A stretch of 8,458 nucleotides of DNA from Hyphomicrobiales bacterium. GTDB taxonomy: Bacteria; Pseudomonadota; Alphaproteobacteria; Rhizobiales; Devosiaceae. Location: positions 1 to 8,458 of the forward strand of contig JAQGKB010000052.1 in assembly GCA_028290345.1 (NCBI GenBank). The letters are read 5' to 3'. The notes below the pieces were generated by a model. That model searched no databases. It was not told where the DNA came from and saw nothing but the letters and a program-made list of their open reading frames with translations. Positions 1-6,055 of this stretch are shown piece by piece. A program made the position numbers and the translations under genes. Each line of letters starts with the position of its first letter. Position 1 is the first letter of the stretch.

Positions 1-447
1 CTGCAGGCGGCCCGCCTCATAGGCATCGGGGATGCGGCTGACATCGTCGGGTGTATCGATGACCATCGAGGGGAAATCGAAGCCGCGCAGGATCTCGCCC
101 ATGCGCCGCCCCTGCACCTCTTGATAGACGCGGTGATCGTCAATCGAGCCGCGCTGGCTGGCAATGATGAAGACCGGGATCTGGTGCCGGAGATTGAGCG
201 TGGCCAATTCCCCGAGGCAGGTGAGCAGCCCGGTGGCGCCCATGATGGCAACAGAGCGAGTGCCGGCGAAAAAGGCCCCGCTGCAAACGGCAATAGCTTC
301 GGACTCGCGCCCGACCGGCACATGCCGGATTCCCGGGTCCGCGTCCACGGCGGCGATCAGCGGCCCCACCCAATCATCGGGCAAGGTAGATGCGAGGCTG
401 ATTTTGCAGGTCTGCAACTGTTGAAGAAGGTTGGAAGTAATGTCCAC
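1..447 (-). CDS. Thiamine-diphosphate enzyme, sulfopyruvate decarboxylase alpha-like (partial, 3' end outside window)
   Basis: The minus strand reads open for 149 codons from a GTG at 447-445 to the window edge. The product resembles the N-terminal, pyrimidine-binding (PYR) half of split ThDP decarboxylases such as the ComD subunit of sulfopyruvate decarboxylase and the phosphonopyruvate decarboxylases. These remove CO2 from a 2-oxoacid to give an aldehyde. Visible marks are LASTLPDDW near residues 18-26, VPVGRESEAIAVCSGAFFAG near 43-62 with E48 in the place of the ThDP-activating glutamate, and IMGATGLLTCLGELATLN near 68-85 followed by IPVFIIASQRG. The catalytic PP-binding half should be a separate beta gene or domain beyond base 1. 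It lies 71 bases downstream of the binding-protein gene, on the same strand. No ATG is available near the start and the ribosome-binding site is weak, so the start is less sure than the family. The actual 2-oxoacid substrate cannot be read from the sequence. Confidence 0.82.
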   Translation of the reverse strand, partial: MDITSNLLQQLQTCKISLASTLPDDWVGPLIAAVDADPGIRHVPVGRESEAIAVCSGAFFAGTRSVAIMGATGLLTCLGELATLNLRHQIPVFIIASQRGSIDDHRVYQEVQGRRMGEILRGFDFPSMVIDTPDDVSRIPDAYEAGRLQ

Positions 448-481
448 TGTGGGCTCGCTATAGGAAAAGGGCGGCAGGCAC

Positions 482-513
482 CAGGCGCGCGGCAGTTGCC
501 CGCCGCGCGCCTG
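482..513 (-). other. Perfect 12-bp stem-loop after the SsuA-like gene
   Basis: The arms 482-493 (CAGGCGCGCGGC) and 502-513 are exact reverse complements around an 8-base loop. The stem begins 5 bases after the stop codon of the binding-protein gene. No U-run follows directly; the nearest T-rich stretch (TTTT) lies about 11 bases beyond the stem on the minus strand. A 3'-end stabilising or partial-termination hairpin is therefore more likely than a full intrinsic terminator. Confidence 0.6.
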
Positions 514-518
514 AATGG

Positions 519-1499
519 CTATTTGAAGAGCGCGTTGCTGAAATACTTGTCGAGCGGAAGCACCTTGGAAATCTGCTTGGTGTCAGCCAGGATACTCAGC
601 ATGTCGGTCCAGTTCCTGTCGGCCTGCCAACCTATCGTCTTGCCGTCGGTGACGTTGGTAGCCTGCATGGTGGCCTTGACCTGTTGTAGCAACACGTCGG
701 GGTCCTGACCCTGGGGCAGGTATTTCATCATGATATCGGTCGCCTGTTGCGGGTTGGCGATGGCATCCTGATAGCCGTGCGCGATCGCGGCGAGGACATG
801 GCTGACCGTATCCGGATGTGCGGCGATGAACGCATCGCTGGTGAACAATGACGATCCCAGGATCGGCAGGCCGAAATCGGAAATTGGCATCTTGACCAAG
901 GTGACGCCGGCCACCTTCTCCATCAACGGTACCTCGTTGTTGGTGAAAGCCGAGGTTACGTCGACCTTGTGGCTGAGGAACTGGGTGTCGCCGACGCTGG
1001 CATCCATCATCGCCAGTTGGACCTTGGAAATGTCGAGATTGTTGGCTTTGACAAATACCGACAACAGTCGCGCAAACGAGCCGCTCTGGGCCGTCGCGAC
1101 GCTCTTGCCTTCGAGGTCGCTGGGCTTGTTCACCGGCTTGTCGGGAAATGATACCAGCACGCTCGGGGACTTGGTCTGGTAGACGGCGATCACCTTGAGT
1201 GGCAGGTCCTTGTCGACTGCCGCGGCCACGGCATCGGCAGCCCCATAGCCCATGGCTTCCTTGCCGGTAGCGACGACACTGAGCACGGATTGGGTGCTGG
1301 ACCCTTCGGCGAGGGTCACCTTGAGACCTGCCGTGGAGAAATAACCCTTGTCCAGCGCCACGAAGAGCGGCGCGTATTCACCCTTATACTTCCAGGTGAA
1401 GCGGATGGTGAGGTCTTGCAAATCCTGCGCGAAGGATCCGGTTGTGGCCGCCACGACGAATAAGGCAGCGGCGCCCAAGGCGGGCAGTCTACGAAGCAT
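519..1499 (-). CDS. ABC transporter substrate-binding protein, SsuA/THI5 (NMT1-like) family
   Basis: This is a 326-residue periplasmic solute-binding protein for an ABC importer of the nitrate/sulfonate/taurine/thiamine-precursor class. It has a signal peptide: positive MLRR, a hydrophobic core ALGAAALFVVAATTG, and likely cleavage after SFA at residue 24. The mature part starts with the typical beta-strand LTIRFTWKYKGEYAPLFVAL and DKGYF, then GLKVTLAEGSS and a hinge-like SDLEGKSVATAQSGS. I chose the ATG at 1499 because GGAG lies 9 bases upstream and the signal peptide begins exactly there. An upstream in-frame ATG at 1538 would add 13 residues ahead of the signal peptide and is less likely. 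It diverges from the LysR gene and heads a leftward unit with the ThDP enzyme. The ligand is not determined; sulfonates, pyrimidines and aromatic acids are all bound by this family. No permease is adjacent. Confidence 0.92.
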   Translation of the reverse strand: MLRRLPALGAAALFVVAATTGSFAQDLQDLTIRFTWKYKGEYAPLFVALDKGYFSTAGLKVTLAEGSSTQSVLSVVATGKEAMGYGAADAVAAAVDKDLPLKVIAVYQTKSPSVLVSFPDKPVNKPSDLEGKSVATAQSGSFARLLSVFVKANNLDISKVQLAMMDASVGDTQFLSHKVDVTSAFTNNEVPLMEKVAGVTLVKMPISDFGLPILGSSLFTSDAFIAAHPDTVSHVLAAIAHGYQDAIANPQQATDIMMKYLPQGQDPDVLLQQVKATMQATNVTDGKTIGWQADRNWTDMLSILADTKQISKVLPLDKYFSNALFK

Positions 1500-1523
1500 G
1501 ATTTTGATCTCCAATGGTGTCGC

Positions 1524-1536
1524 GCCTTGCAGAGGC
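1524..1536. promoter_or_regulatory. Palindrome GCCT-N5-AGGC near the SsuA-like gene start
   Basis: GCCTTGCAGAGGC is a 4+5+4 inverted repeat lying 25 bases before the ATG of the binding-protein gene. It shares the half-site AGGCATCG with the palindrome at 1618-1630. It may be a second regulator contact in the divergent gap, but the arms are short and it could be chance. Confidence 0.25.
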
Positions 1537-1617
1537 ATCGCGATTTCGAGCTTGCAACCGGGTTACACTGCCCACATAGCTGCGAGCGTGAATAGCGCCG
1601 AATTTTGCTCGCTGCGC

Positions 1618-1630
1618 TGCCTTAAAGGCA
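1618..1630. promoter_or_regulatory. Candidate LysR operator TGCCTT-A-AAGGCA
   Basis: This is a perfect 6+1+6 palindrome whose outer bases make the T-N11-A pattern of LysR-type regulator boxes. It sits in the 171-base gap between the divergent SsuA-like and LysR genes, 40 bases before the regulator start and about 120 before the binding-protein start. This is the usual place for autoregulation plus activation of the divergent gene. A related 13-mer occurs at 2641-2653. No clear sigma-70 boxes could be assigned in this gap. Confidence 0.5.
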
Positions 1631-1670
1631 TCGGAGGTTTCCGGCCTGGTCTCTCCAATGAGGAACATGA

Positions 1671-2585
1671 ATGCTCCACTCCCGAATGTTGCGCTATCTG
1701 GACGAAGTCGCCCGATACGGCTCCATTCGCAAGGCCGCCGACCACCTCAACGTCGCCGCATCGGCGATCAACCGGCAGATCCTGGCGTTGGAAGAGGAGA
1801 TCGGCGAGCCGATCTTTGAGCGCATGCCCAGGCGCTTGCGGCTGACGGCGACGGGTGAGATCCTGATCGAGCATGTGCGGCAGACGCTCAAGGATTATGC
1901 GCGCGTCGGTGGGCGGCTCACCGCGCTCAAGGGCGTGGAGCAGGGGCGTGTGAAGATCTCCACGACCTTGGGCCTGGCCGCCGGACCGTTCGCCAATATC
2001 GTTGCCGATTTCGTCGATCGTCATCCACGCGTTCAGGTCAATGTTCGTGCCCTGTTTGCCGAGGCCATTCCGAATTCAGTGATCAGCGGCGATATCGACC
2101 TGGGGCTCGGTTTCAACTTTCAACCTGACCGTGCCCTGCGGACGCTGATGACTTTTGATGTGCCATTGGGAGCAGTCGTCGCGCCCGGCCACGAACTCGC
2201 GGGCGAGAAGAACGTCAAGCTGGTCGACGTGATCCAATACCCGCTGGTCACTGCAGAGCTTGGAATGAGCCTGCGCTCGATTGTCGATCAGGCCATGAAT
2301 CGCGTCTCTTTGTTGGCCCGCCCGACGATCGAAACCAACTCGGTGGAGTTGATGAAGAAGTTCGTCAGGCAGCGGCCAAGGGCAGTGACGTTCCTCAATC
2401 CGCTCGATGTCGCCGAAGAATGCGCCAGCGGCAGCCTGGTCTTCGTGAGCCTGGCCGAAACATCGATGCGGGCACAGCCGCTGCGTCTGGTGGCTCGGGC
2501 CAAGGGCATGCTTGATCCGGTGACGAGCCGCTTTGCCGAGGAACTGCGTTCCGCGCTCAACGCCTTGACGGAGGCGCGTCCTTAG
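1671..2585 (+). CDS. LysR-family transcriptional regulator
   Basis: The product is 304 residues, the usual LysR length. The winged helix-turn-helix lies at about residues 7-65, with FxxVARYGSIRKAADHLN-type spacing (LDEVARYGSIRKAADHL), SAINRQILALEEEIG as recognition helix and start of the linker, and the wing FERMPRRLRLTATGE. The rest is the effector-binding periplasmic-protein-like domain: VKISTTLGLAAGPFA, VISGDIDLGLGF, DVPLGAVVAPGHELAG, and AVTFLNPLDVAEE near the C terminus. AGGA 6-9 bases before the ATG at 1671 supports the start. It is divergent from the SsuA-like gene and followed after 116 bases by the creatininase gene on the same strand, so it probably controls both arms. The likely inducer is the imported compound or a catabolic intermediate (inference). 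Confidence 0.93.
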   Translation: MLHSRMLRYLDEVARYGSIRKAADHLNVAASAINRQILALEEEIGEPIFERMPRRLRLTATGEILIEHVRQTLKDYARVGGRLTALKGVEQGRVKISTTLGLAAGPFANIVADFVDRHPRVQVNVRALFAEAIPNSVISGDIDLGLGFNFQPDRALRTLMTFDVPLGAVVAPGHELAGEKNVKLVDVIQYPLVTAELGMSLRSIVDQAMNRVSLLARPTIETNSVELMKKFVRQRPRAVTFLNPLDVAEECASGSLVFVSLAETSMRAQPLRLVARAKGMLDPVTSRFAEELRSALNALTEARP

Positions 2586-2640
2586 CCAGGCGGCGGAACG
2601 GCACCGATGCCTCCACGGCAGCACACCGCTCGCAACTCGA

Positions 2641-2653
2641 TGCTTTTCGGGCA
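2641..2653. promoter_or_regulatory. Candidate second LysR operator TGC-N7-GCA
   Basis: TGCTTTTCGGGCA matches the palindrome at 1618-1630 in 9 of 13 positions (TGC.TT...GGCA) and keeps the T-N11-A spacing. It is nested in a 5+7+5 inverted repeat, GATGC at 2639-2643 with GCATC at 2651-2655. It lies 48 bases before the creatininase start, in the only gap between LysR and the rightward catabolic genes. Confidence 0.35.
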
Positions 2654-2701
2654 TCCGCAAAACCTGCATGCTCAGATGACGCTGCCTAGGGATAAATCGA
2701 A

Positions 2702-3541
2702 TTGTTCTATTGGAATGAGCTGACGACAAACGACTTCGCGCGGCTCGACCCCGAAAAGGTCATTGCGATTCTGCCGATTGCGGCAACCGAACAGCATGGG
2801 CCGCATCTGCCGGTCGCCACCGACAGCGCGATCGCGGCCGGCATGCTCGGCGTGCTTCGCCAAAACCTGCCATCGGAACTTTCGATCCTGGTGCTGCCGA
2901 CGCAGGAAATCGGCAAGTCGAGCGAGCATCTAGCCGCGCGAGGAACCTTGACCCAGCCTCCGGACCGGTTGATCGCCGACTGGTGCGAGATCGGTGCGGG
3001 TGTTGCGCGGTCAGGCCTGCGCAAGCTGGTGATCGTCAATTCGCACGGCGGCAATGTGCCGGTCATGGATATCGTGGCGCGTGAACTGCGCGTCAGGCAC
3101 AAAATGCTGGTCGTCACCACGCAATGGAACCGGTTCGGCGTGCCGGATCGGGTTTTCGATGAAGCGGAGACGCGCTACGGCGTGCATGCGGGTGCCGTCG
3201 AGACTTCCCTGATGCTACATTTTCGGCCCGAACTGGTGCGTATGCAACATGCGCGGAATTTTGTGTCCTCGGCGCTGGAGATGGAGGCAAATTTCACCCA
3301 TCTCCGCCCCATCGGCGCGCACGGCATGGGATGGATCATTAGCGATATCAACCAGGGCGGCGCTGTGGGCGACGCCAGCAAGGGCGATGCCAGCAAAGGT
3401 GCCCGTATCGCATCTCATCAGGTGGATGGTTTCATCGCGCTGTTGCGGGATGTGACGCGCTTCGATCTGGGCCGGTTGGACAAACCCTTGCAGACCGAAG
3501 AAATTGAGGCTGCGCCCGCTCCCGTCGCGCTGCGGGGCTGA
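2702..3541 (+). CDS. Creatininase-family metal-dependent amidohydrolase
   Basis: The 279-residue protein belongs to the creatininase family, cytoplasmic metal enzymes that cleave amide bonds in small, often cyclic substrates (creatinine, formamidopyrimidines and others). Visible metal/catalytic positions are E30 and H32 in TEQHGPHLP, D41 in ATDSA, H114 in NSHGGN, and H161/E166 in HAGAVETS. True creatininases carry HYE where this protein has HGG, so creatinine is not the expected substrate. The start is TTG: AGGGA lies 9 bases upstream, an in-frame TAA at 2693 blocks any longer form, and the sequence YWNELTTNDF is typical of the family's N terminus. Near residues 223-233 a GDASK unit is repeated in tandem. 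It is followed after 29 bases by the ABC ATPase and probably starts the operon creatininase-ATPase-oxidase. Confidence 0.88.
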   Translation: MFYWNELTTNDFARLDPEKVIAILPIAATEQHGPHLPVATDSAIAAGMLGVLRQNLPSELSILVLPTQEIGKSSEHLAARGTLTQPPDRLIADWCEIGAGVARSGLRKLVIVNSHGGNVPVMDIVARELRVRHKMLVVTTQWNRFGVPDRVFDEAETRYGVHAGAVETSLMLHFRPELVRMQHARNFVSSALEMEANFTHLRPIGAHGMGWIISDINQGGAVGDASKGDASKGARIASHQVDGFIALLRDVTRFDLGRLDKPLQTEEIEAAPAPVALRG

Positions 3542-3570
3542 GTTTTGGCGCGTCGGAACCAGAGTTGAGA

Positions 3571-4395
3571 ATGCAAATGGCTATGCCTGATCCACACCAG
3601 GACGTCCGGTCGTCCTCCGGCGTAACCATTTCGGTCCGGGGCGTGAGCAAGGACTATGCGACGGCGAATGGCGAGACCGTCCACGCTCTCGATGCCGTTG
3701 ACCTCGATATCGCCGCGGGTGAGTTCGTCTCGGTGGTTGGCCCCAGTGGTTGCGGCAAGAGCACGCTGCTGATGCTGATCGCCAATCTGGTTCCAGCCAG
3801 CAACGGCACAATCCTGGTTGATGGCAAGGCATCCAAACAGGCGCTTGACCGCGCCGCCATCGTCTTCCAGCGGGACGTGCTGCTCGAATGGCGCTCGGTG
3901 CTGGACAACGTACTGCTGCCCATCGAGATCAAGCATCTCGACCGTGCCGTCTACCGCCAGAAAGCTCTTGAACTGCTCGATCTGGTTGGCCTGAAGGCGT
4001 TTGCTGACCGCTTTCCGCGCGAGTTGTCGGGTGGGATGCGGCAGCGTGCCTCCATCTGCCGGGCCCTGGTACAAGCGCCCGGCCTGCTGCTCATGGACGA
4101 ACCGTTCGGCGCGCTCGACGCGCTGACCCGCGAGCAGATGAACTTTGACCTGCAGCGGATGTGGATGCGCGACCAGAACACGGTGCTGTTCATTACCCAC
4201 AGCATCGAAGAAGCGGTGCTTCTCTCCGACCGCGTGATCGTGATGTCCGACCGCCCTGGCCGGATCGCCGAGATCTACGACATCGGGCTGGCGCGACCGC
4301 GCGGTGCCCAAAGCCGCAGTGATCCCCGGTTTCTCCAAGCCGTCGAGGGCATCAGGCGGAATTTCATGGCGCTTGGCATTTTGTCGGAGGTTTGA
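3571..4395 (+). CDS. ABC transporter ATP-binding protein, SsuB/TauB family
   Basis: The 274-residue protein is a complete nucleotide-binding subunit of a nitrate/sulfonate/taurine-type importer. Motifs in order are Walker A GPSGCGKST at 57-65, Q-loop Q100 in VFQRDVLLEW, signature LSGGMRQR at 152-159, Walker B LLLMDEPFGALD at 172-183, and switch histidine H210 in FITHSIEEAVLLSDR. The phrase VMSDRPGRI after the H-loop is characteristic of the SsuB/TauB group. I chose the ATG at 3571, with AGAG 6 bases upstream; a TTG at 3565 and ATGs at 3577 and 3583 are alternatives. It is downstream of the creatininase and its stop lies 4 bases before the oxidase start. It presumably works with the SsuA-like protein at 519-1499 and a permease that is not in the window. 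Confidence 0.93.
   Translation: MQMAMPDPHQDVRSSSGVTISVRGVSKDYATANGETVHALDAVDLDIAAGEFVSVVGPSGCGKSTLLMLIANLVPASNGTILVDGKASKQALDRAAIVFQRDVLLEWRSVLDNVLLPIEIKHLDRAVYRQKALELLDLVGLKAFADRFPRELSGGMRQRASICRALVQAPGLLLMDEPFGALDALTREQMNFDLQRMWMRDQNTVLFITHSIEEAVLLSDRVIVMSDRPGRIAEIYDIGLARPRGAQSRSDPRFLQAVEGIRRNFMALGILSEV
4386..4390 (+). promoter_or_regulatory. Ribosome-binding site inside the ATPase gene that fixes the oxidase start
   Basis: GGAGG lies in the last codons of the ATPase gene, 9 bases before the ATG at 4400. It selects that ATG over the longer open frame beginning at 4304 and points to translational coupling of the two genes. Confidence 0.7.
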
Positions 4396-4399
4396 GCGG

Positions 4400-5770
4400 A
4401 TGCAAGCAATTGACGTGCAAGCGCCAGCGCCGGGGCTTGAGGCCCTGCGGGCTCAACTCGGAGGCATGGCTGTCATCTCCGACCCGATGGGATTGCGGCG
4501 CAAGAGCCGGGATTTCTTCTGGTTCTCGCCCGTCCTGAAGACCGAGCTCGAAGGCAGGCATGCAGACCTAGTCGTCCTTCCGAAAACGCGCGAAGAACTC
4601 GTGCGCATAGCCTCGCTTTGCGCCATTCATCGCGTGCCTCTGACGGTGCGCGGCGGGGGAACGGGCAATTATGGGCAGGCGGTGCCGCTTCATGGCGGGG
4701 TCGTCGTCGACATGACGGGTCTTGCCGGTACCGTCTGGATCAAGCCGGGGGCAGGGCGCTTCGAAGCAGGCGCAAAGCTCATCGATATCGACCGGACGCT
4801 ACGACCGGAAGGATGGGAAATGCGGCTGCATCCTTCCACCAGGGCTCAGGCTACCCTTGGCGGGTTCATGGCCGGCGGCGCGGGCGGCATTGGTTCATGT
4901 ACGTGGGGACAGCTGGCCGATCCGGGCGCGGTCATCGCCGCCCAGGTGCTCACTGTCGAGGAAGAGCCGCGCTTCATTGAATTGCGCGATCGCGAGGCGC
5001 TAAAGGTGCTGCACGCCTACGGCGTCAACGGCATCATCACCGAGATCGAGATGCCGTTGGCTGCATGGCAACCATGGGCGGAGCGCATCTTTGCCTTCCC
5101 GACGCTCGCTGCGGCCGCCCGCTACGGACAGGTGCTGACGGCAGCCGAAGGCATCGCCAAGAAACTGGTCTCGGTCCATGACGGGCGCATCCCGCCGATG
5201 ATCCGACGGCTCAAACCCATCGTGCCCGCCGGGCAGGCCATGGTGATCGTTATGGTCAGCCAGCCGCAGGCCACGGCTGCCGAGGACCTCGCCGCCGATT
5301 TGGGCGGAACCGTCGTGTTTTCCCGATCGAACCCCGACGCAGAGGCGGCCGCCTTCGAGGGGACCGGCGAACTCTCGCCGCTTTACGAGTATACTTGGAA
5401 TCACACCACGCTCTACGCTATCAAGGCGCTGCCCGAGACGACCTATTTGCAGGTGCGTTTCCCAGCCGGGCGCGAGCTTGAAGTGCTGGATACGCTCGCG
5501 GCAGCATTTGGCGACGAGGTGATTTTCCACCTCGAATTCCAACGGCGGTTCGGCCGAATCTTCGTATCGAGCCTGCCGCTCGTGCGGTTCACGACGTTAG
5601 AGCGACTGAACGAGATCATCGCTATTGTCGAGGCGGCGGGCGCGGCGCTGGCGGATCCGCATACCTACCGGCTCGACGGGGCTGGCTGGAAGCAGGTCGA
5701 CGCCCCCCAAAGCGAGTTCCGGCGCTTCGCGGATCCTTATGGGCTGATGAATCCGGGAAAATTGAGCTGA
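4400..5770 (+). CDS. FAD-binding oxidase/dehydrogenase (GlcD-like, VAO/PCMH family)
   Basis: The 456-residue flavoprotein is of the glycolate oxidase/lactate dehydrogenase/sulfolactate dehydrogenase type, which oxidise 2-hydroxyacids to 2-oxoacids and pass electrons to quinone or cytochrome. FAD-domain marks are DLVVLPKTREELVRIASLC near 56-74, RGGGTGNYGQ at 84-93, VVDMTGL shortly after, and GGFMAGGAGGIGS near 155-170. A cap domain follows. The C terminus ends DPYGLMNPGKLS, the usual FAD-oxidase ending. There is no signal peptide and no covalent-flavin histidine is obvious. The gene is last in the rightward operon. Its coexistence with a ThDP decarboxylase-like gene suggests consecutive oxidation and decarboxylation of one substrate, but the actual substrate is unproven. 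Length is within the family range (about 450-500). Confidence 0.88.
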   Translation: MQAIDVQAPAPGLEALRAQLGGMAVISDPMGLRRKSRDFFWFSPVLKTELEGRHADLVVLPKTREELVRIASLCAIHRVPLTVRGGGTGNYGQAVPLHGGVVVDMTGLAGTVWIKPGAGRFEAGAKLIDIDRTLRPEGWEMRLHPSTRAQATLGGFMAGGAGGIGSCTWGQLADPGAVIAAQVLTVEEEPRFIELRDREALKVLHAYGVNGIITEIEMPLAAWQPWAERIFAFPTLAAAARYGQVLTAAEGIAKKLVSVHDGRIPPMIRRLKPIVPAGQAMVIVMVSQPQATAAEDLAADLGGTVVFSRSNPDAEAAAFEGTGELSPLYEYTWNHTTLYAIKALPETTYLQVRFPAGRELEVLDTLAAAFGDEVIFHLEFQRRFGRIFVSSLPLVRFTTLERLNEIIAIVEAAGAALADPHTYRLDGAGWKQVDAPQSEFRRFADPYGLMNPGKLS

Positions 5771-5807
5771 GCCTGGTCGTCGCTTTCGCCGGGAGCTGTC
5801 CGCAACA

Positions 5808-5841
5808 TCGCCGTAGCCGTTCGCCTCAACGAACACGGCGA
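5808..5841 (+). terminator. Bulged hairpin downstream of the oxidase gene, possible terminator
   Basis: TCGCCGT (5808-5814) pairs with ACGGCGA (5835-5841), and inside them GTTCG (5819-5823) pairs with CGAAC (5830-5834). This leaves a 4-base bulge and a 6-base loop. It lies 38 bases after the oxidase stop, at the junction of two unrelated modules. There is no U-run, so it may only slow polymerase or protect the 3' end. Confidence 0.35.
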
Positions 5842-5954
5842 CCATATGCGGCGCTCGGCCGGCAGACGGATACAGCGCGTTCGACGTACTTCCAGCAGGG
5901 GCCGTCGGTCAAAAAAGTATCACTCGGACCGCCGCCTTGTGGTGGCGTCTGCAT
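5826..5954 (-). CDS. Possible small ORF or gene remnant, 42 codons
   Basis: On the minus strand an ATG at 5954-5952 is preceded by AAGGAG with a 4-base spacer (GAAGGAGTGAGATG), a stronger initiation signal than most shadow frames have. The frame gives MQTPPQGGGPSDTFLTDG then a Cys/Arg-rich tail ending VCRPSAAYGRRVR. I recognise no family, membrane segment or motif. It occupies most of the 285-base gap between the oxidase and AraC genes and runs opposite to both. It may be a small protein, the 5' remnant of a decayed gene, or chance. Confidence 0.22.
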   Translation of the reverse strand: MQTPPQGGGPSDTFLTDGPCWKYVERAVSVCRPSAAYGRRVR

Positions 5955-6055
5955 CTCACTCCTTCTAAGCTCTACCCTGATGCAGAGAACCGGACAAATC
6001 GGCCTGCGAGGGAGCGGCGCGACCACGATTGTGGCGCGCATGGTGGGAGGAAGCC

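Noticed and set aside
121..708. 195-codon plus-strand frame
   Set aside because: It spans antisense to two better-supported minus-strand genes and their hairpin, lacks a domain, and has Gly/Ala/Arg-rich shadow composition.
1500..1670. Sigma-70 promoters in the divergent gap
   Set aside because: Possible TTCACG/TGTAAC-like boxes exist on the minus strand, but the spacing is 19 and the match poor, so no promoter is called.
3418..4338. 306-codon minus-strand frame
   Set aside because: It is antisense to the ABC ATPase, which has every expected motif; the product shows no family features.
4304..4399. Longer N terminus for the FAD oxidase
   Set aside because: It would overlap the ATPase gene by 92 bases, whereas GGAGG at 4386-4390 is well spaced for the ATG at 4400.
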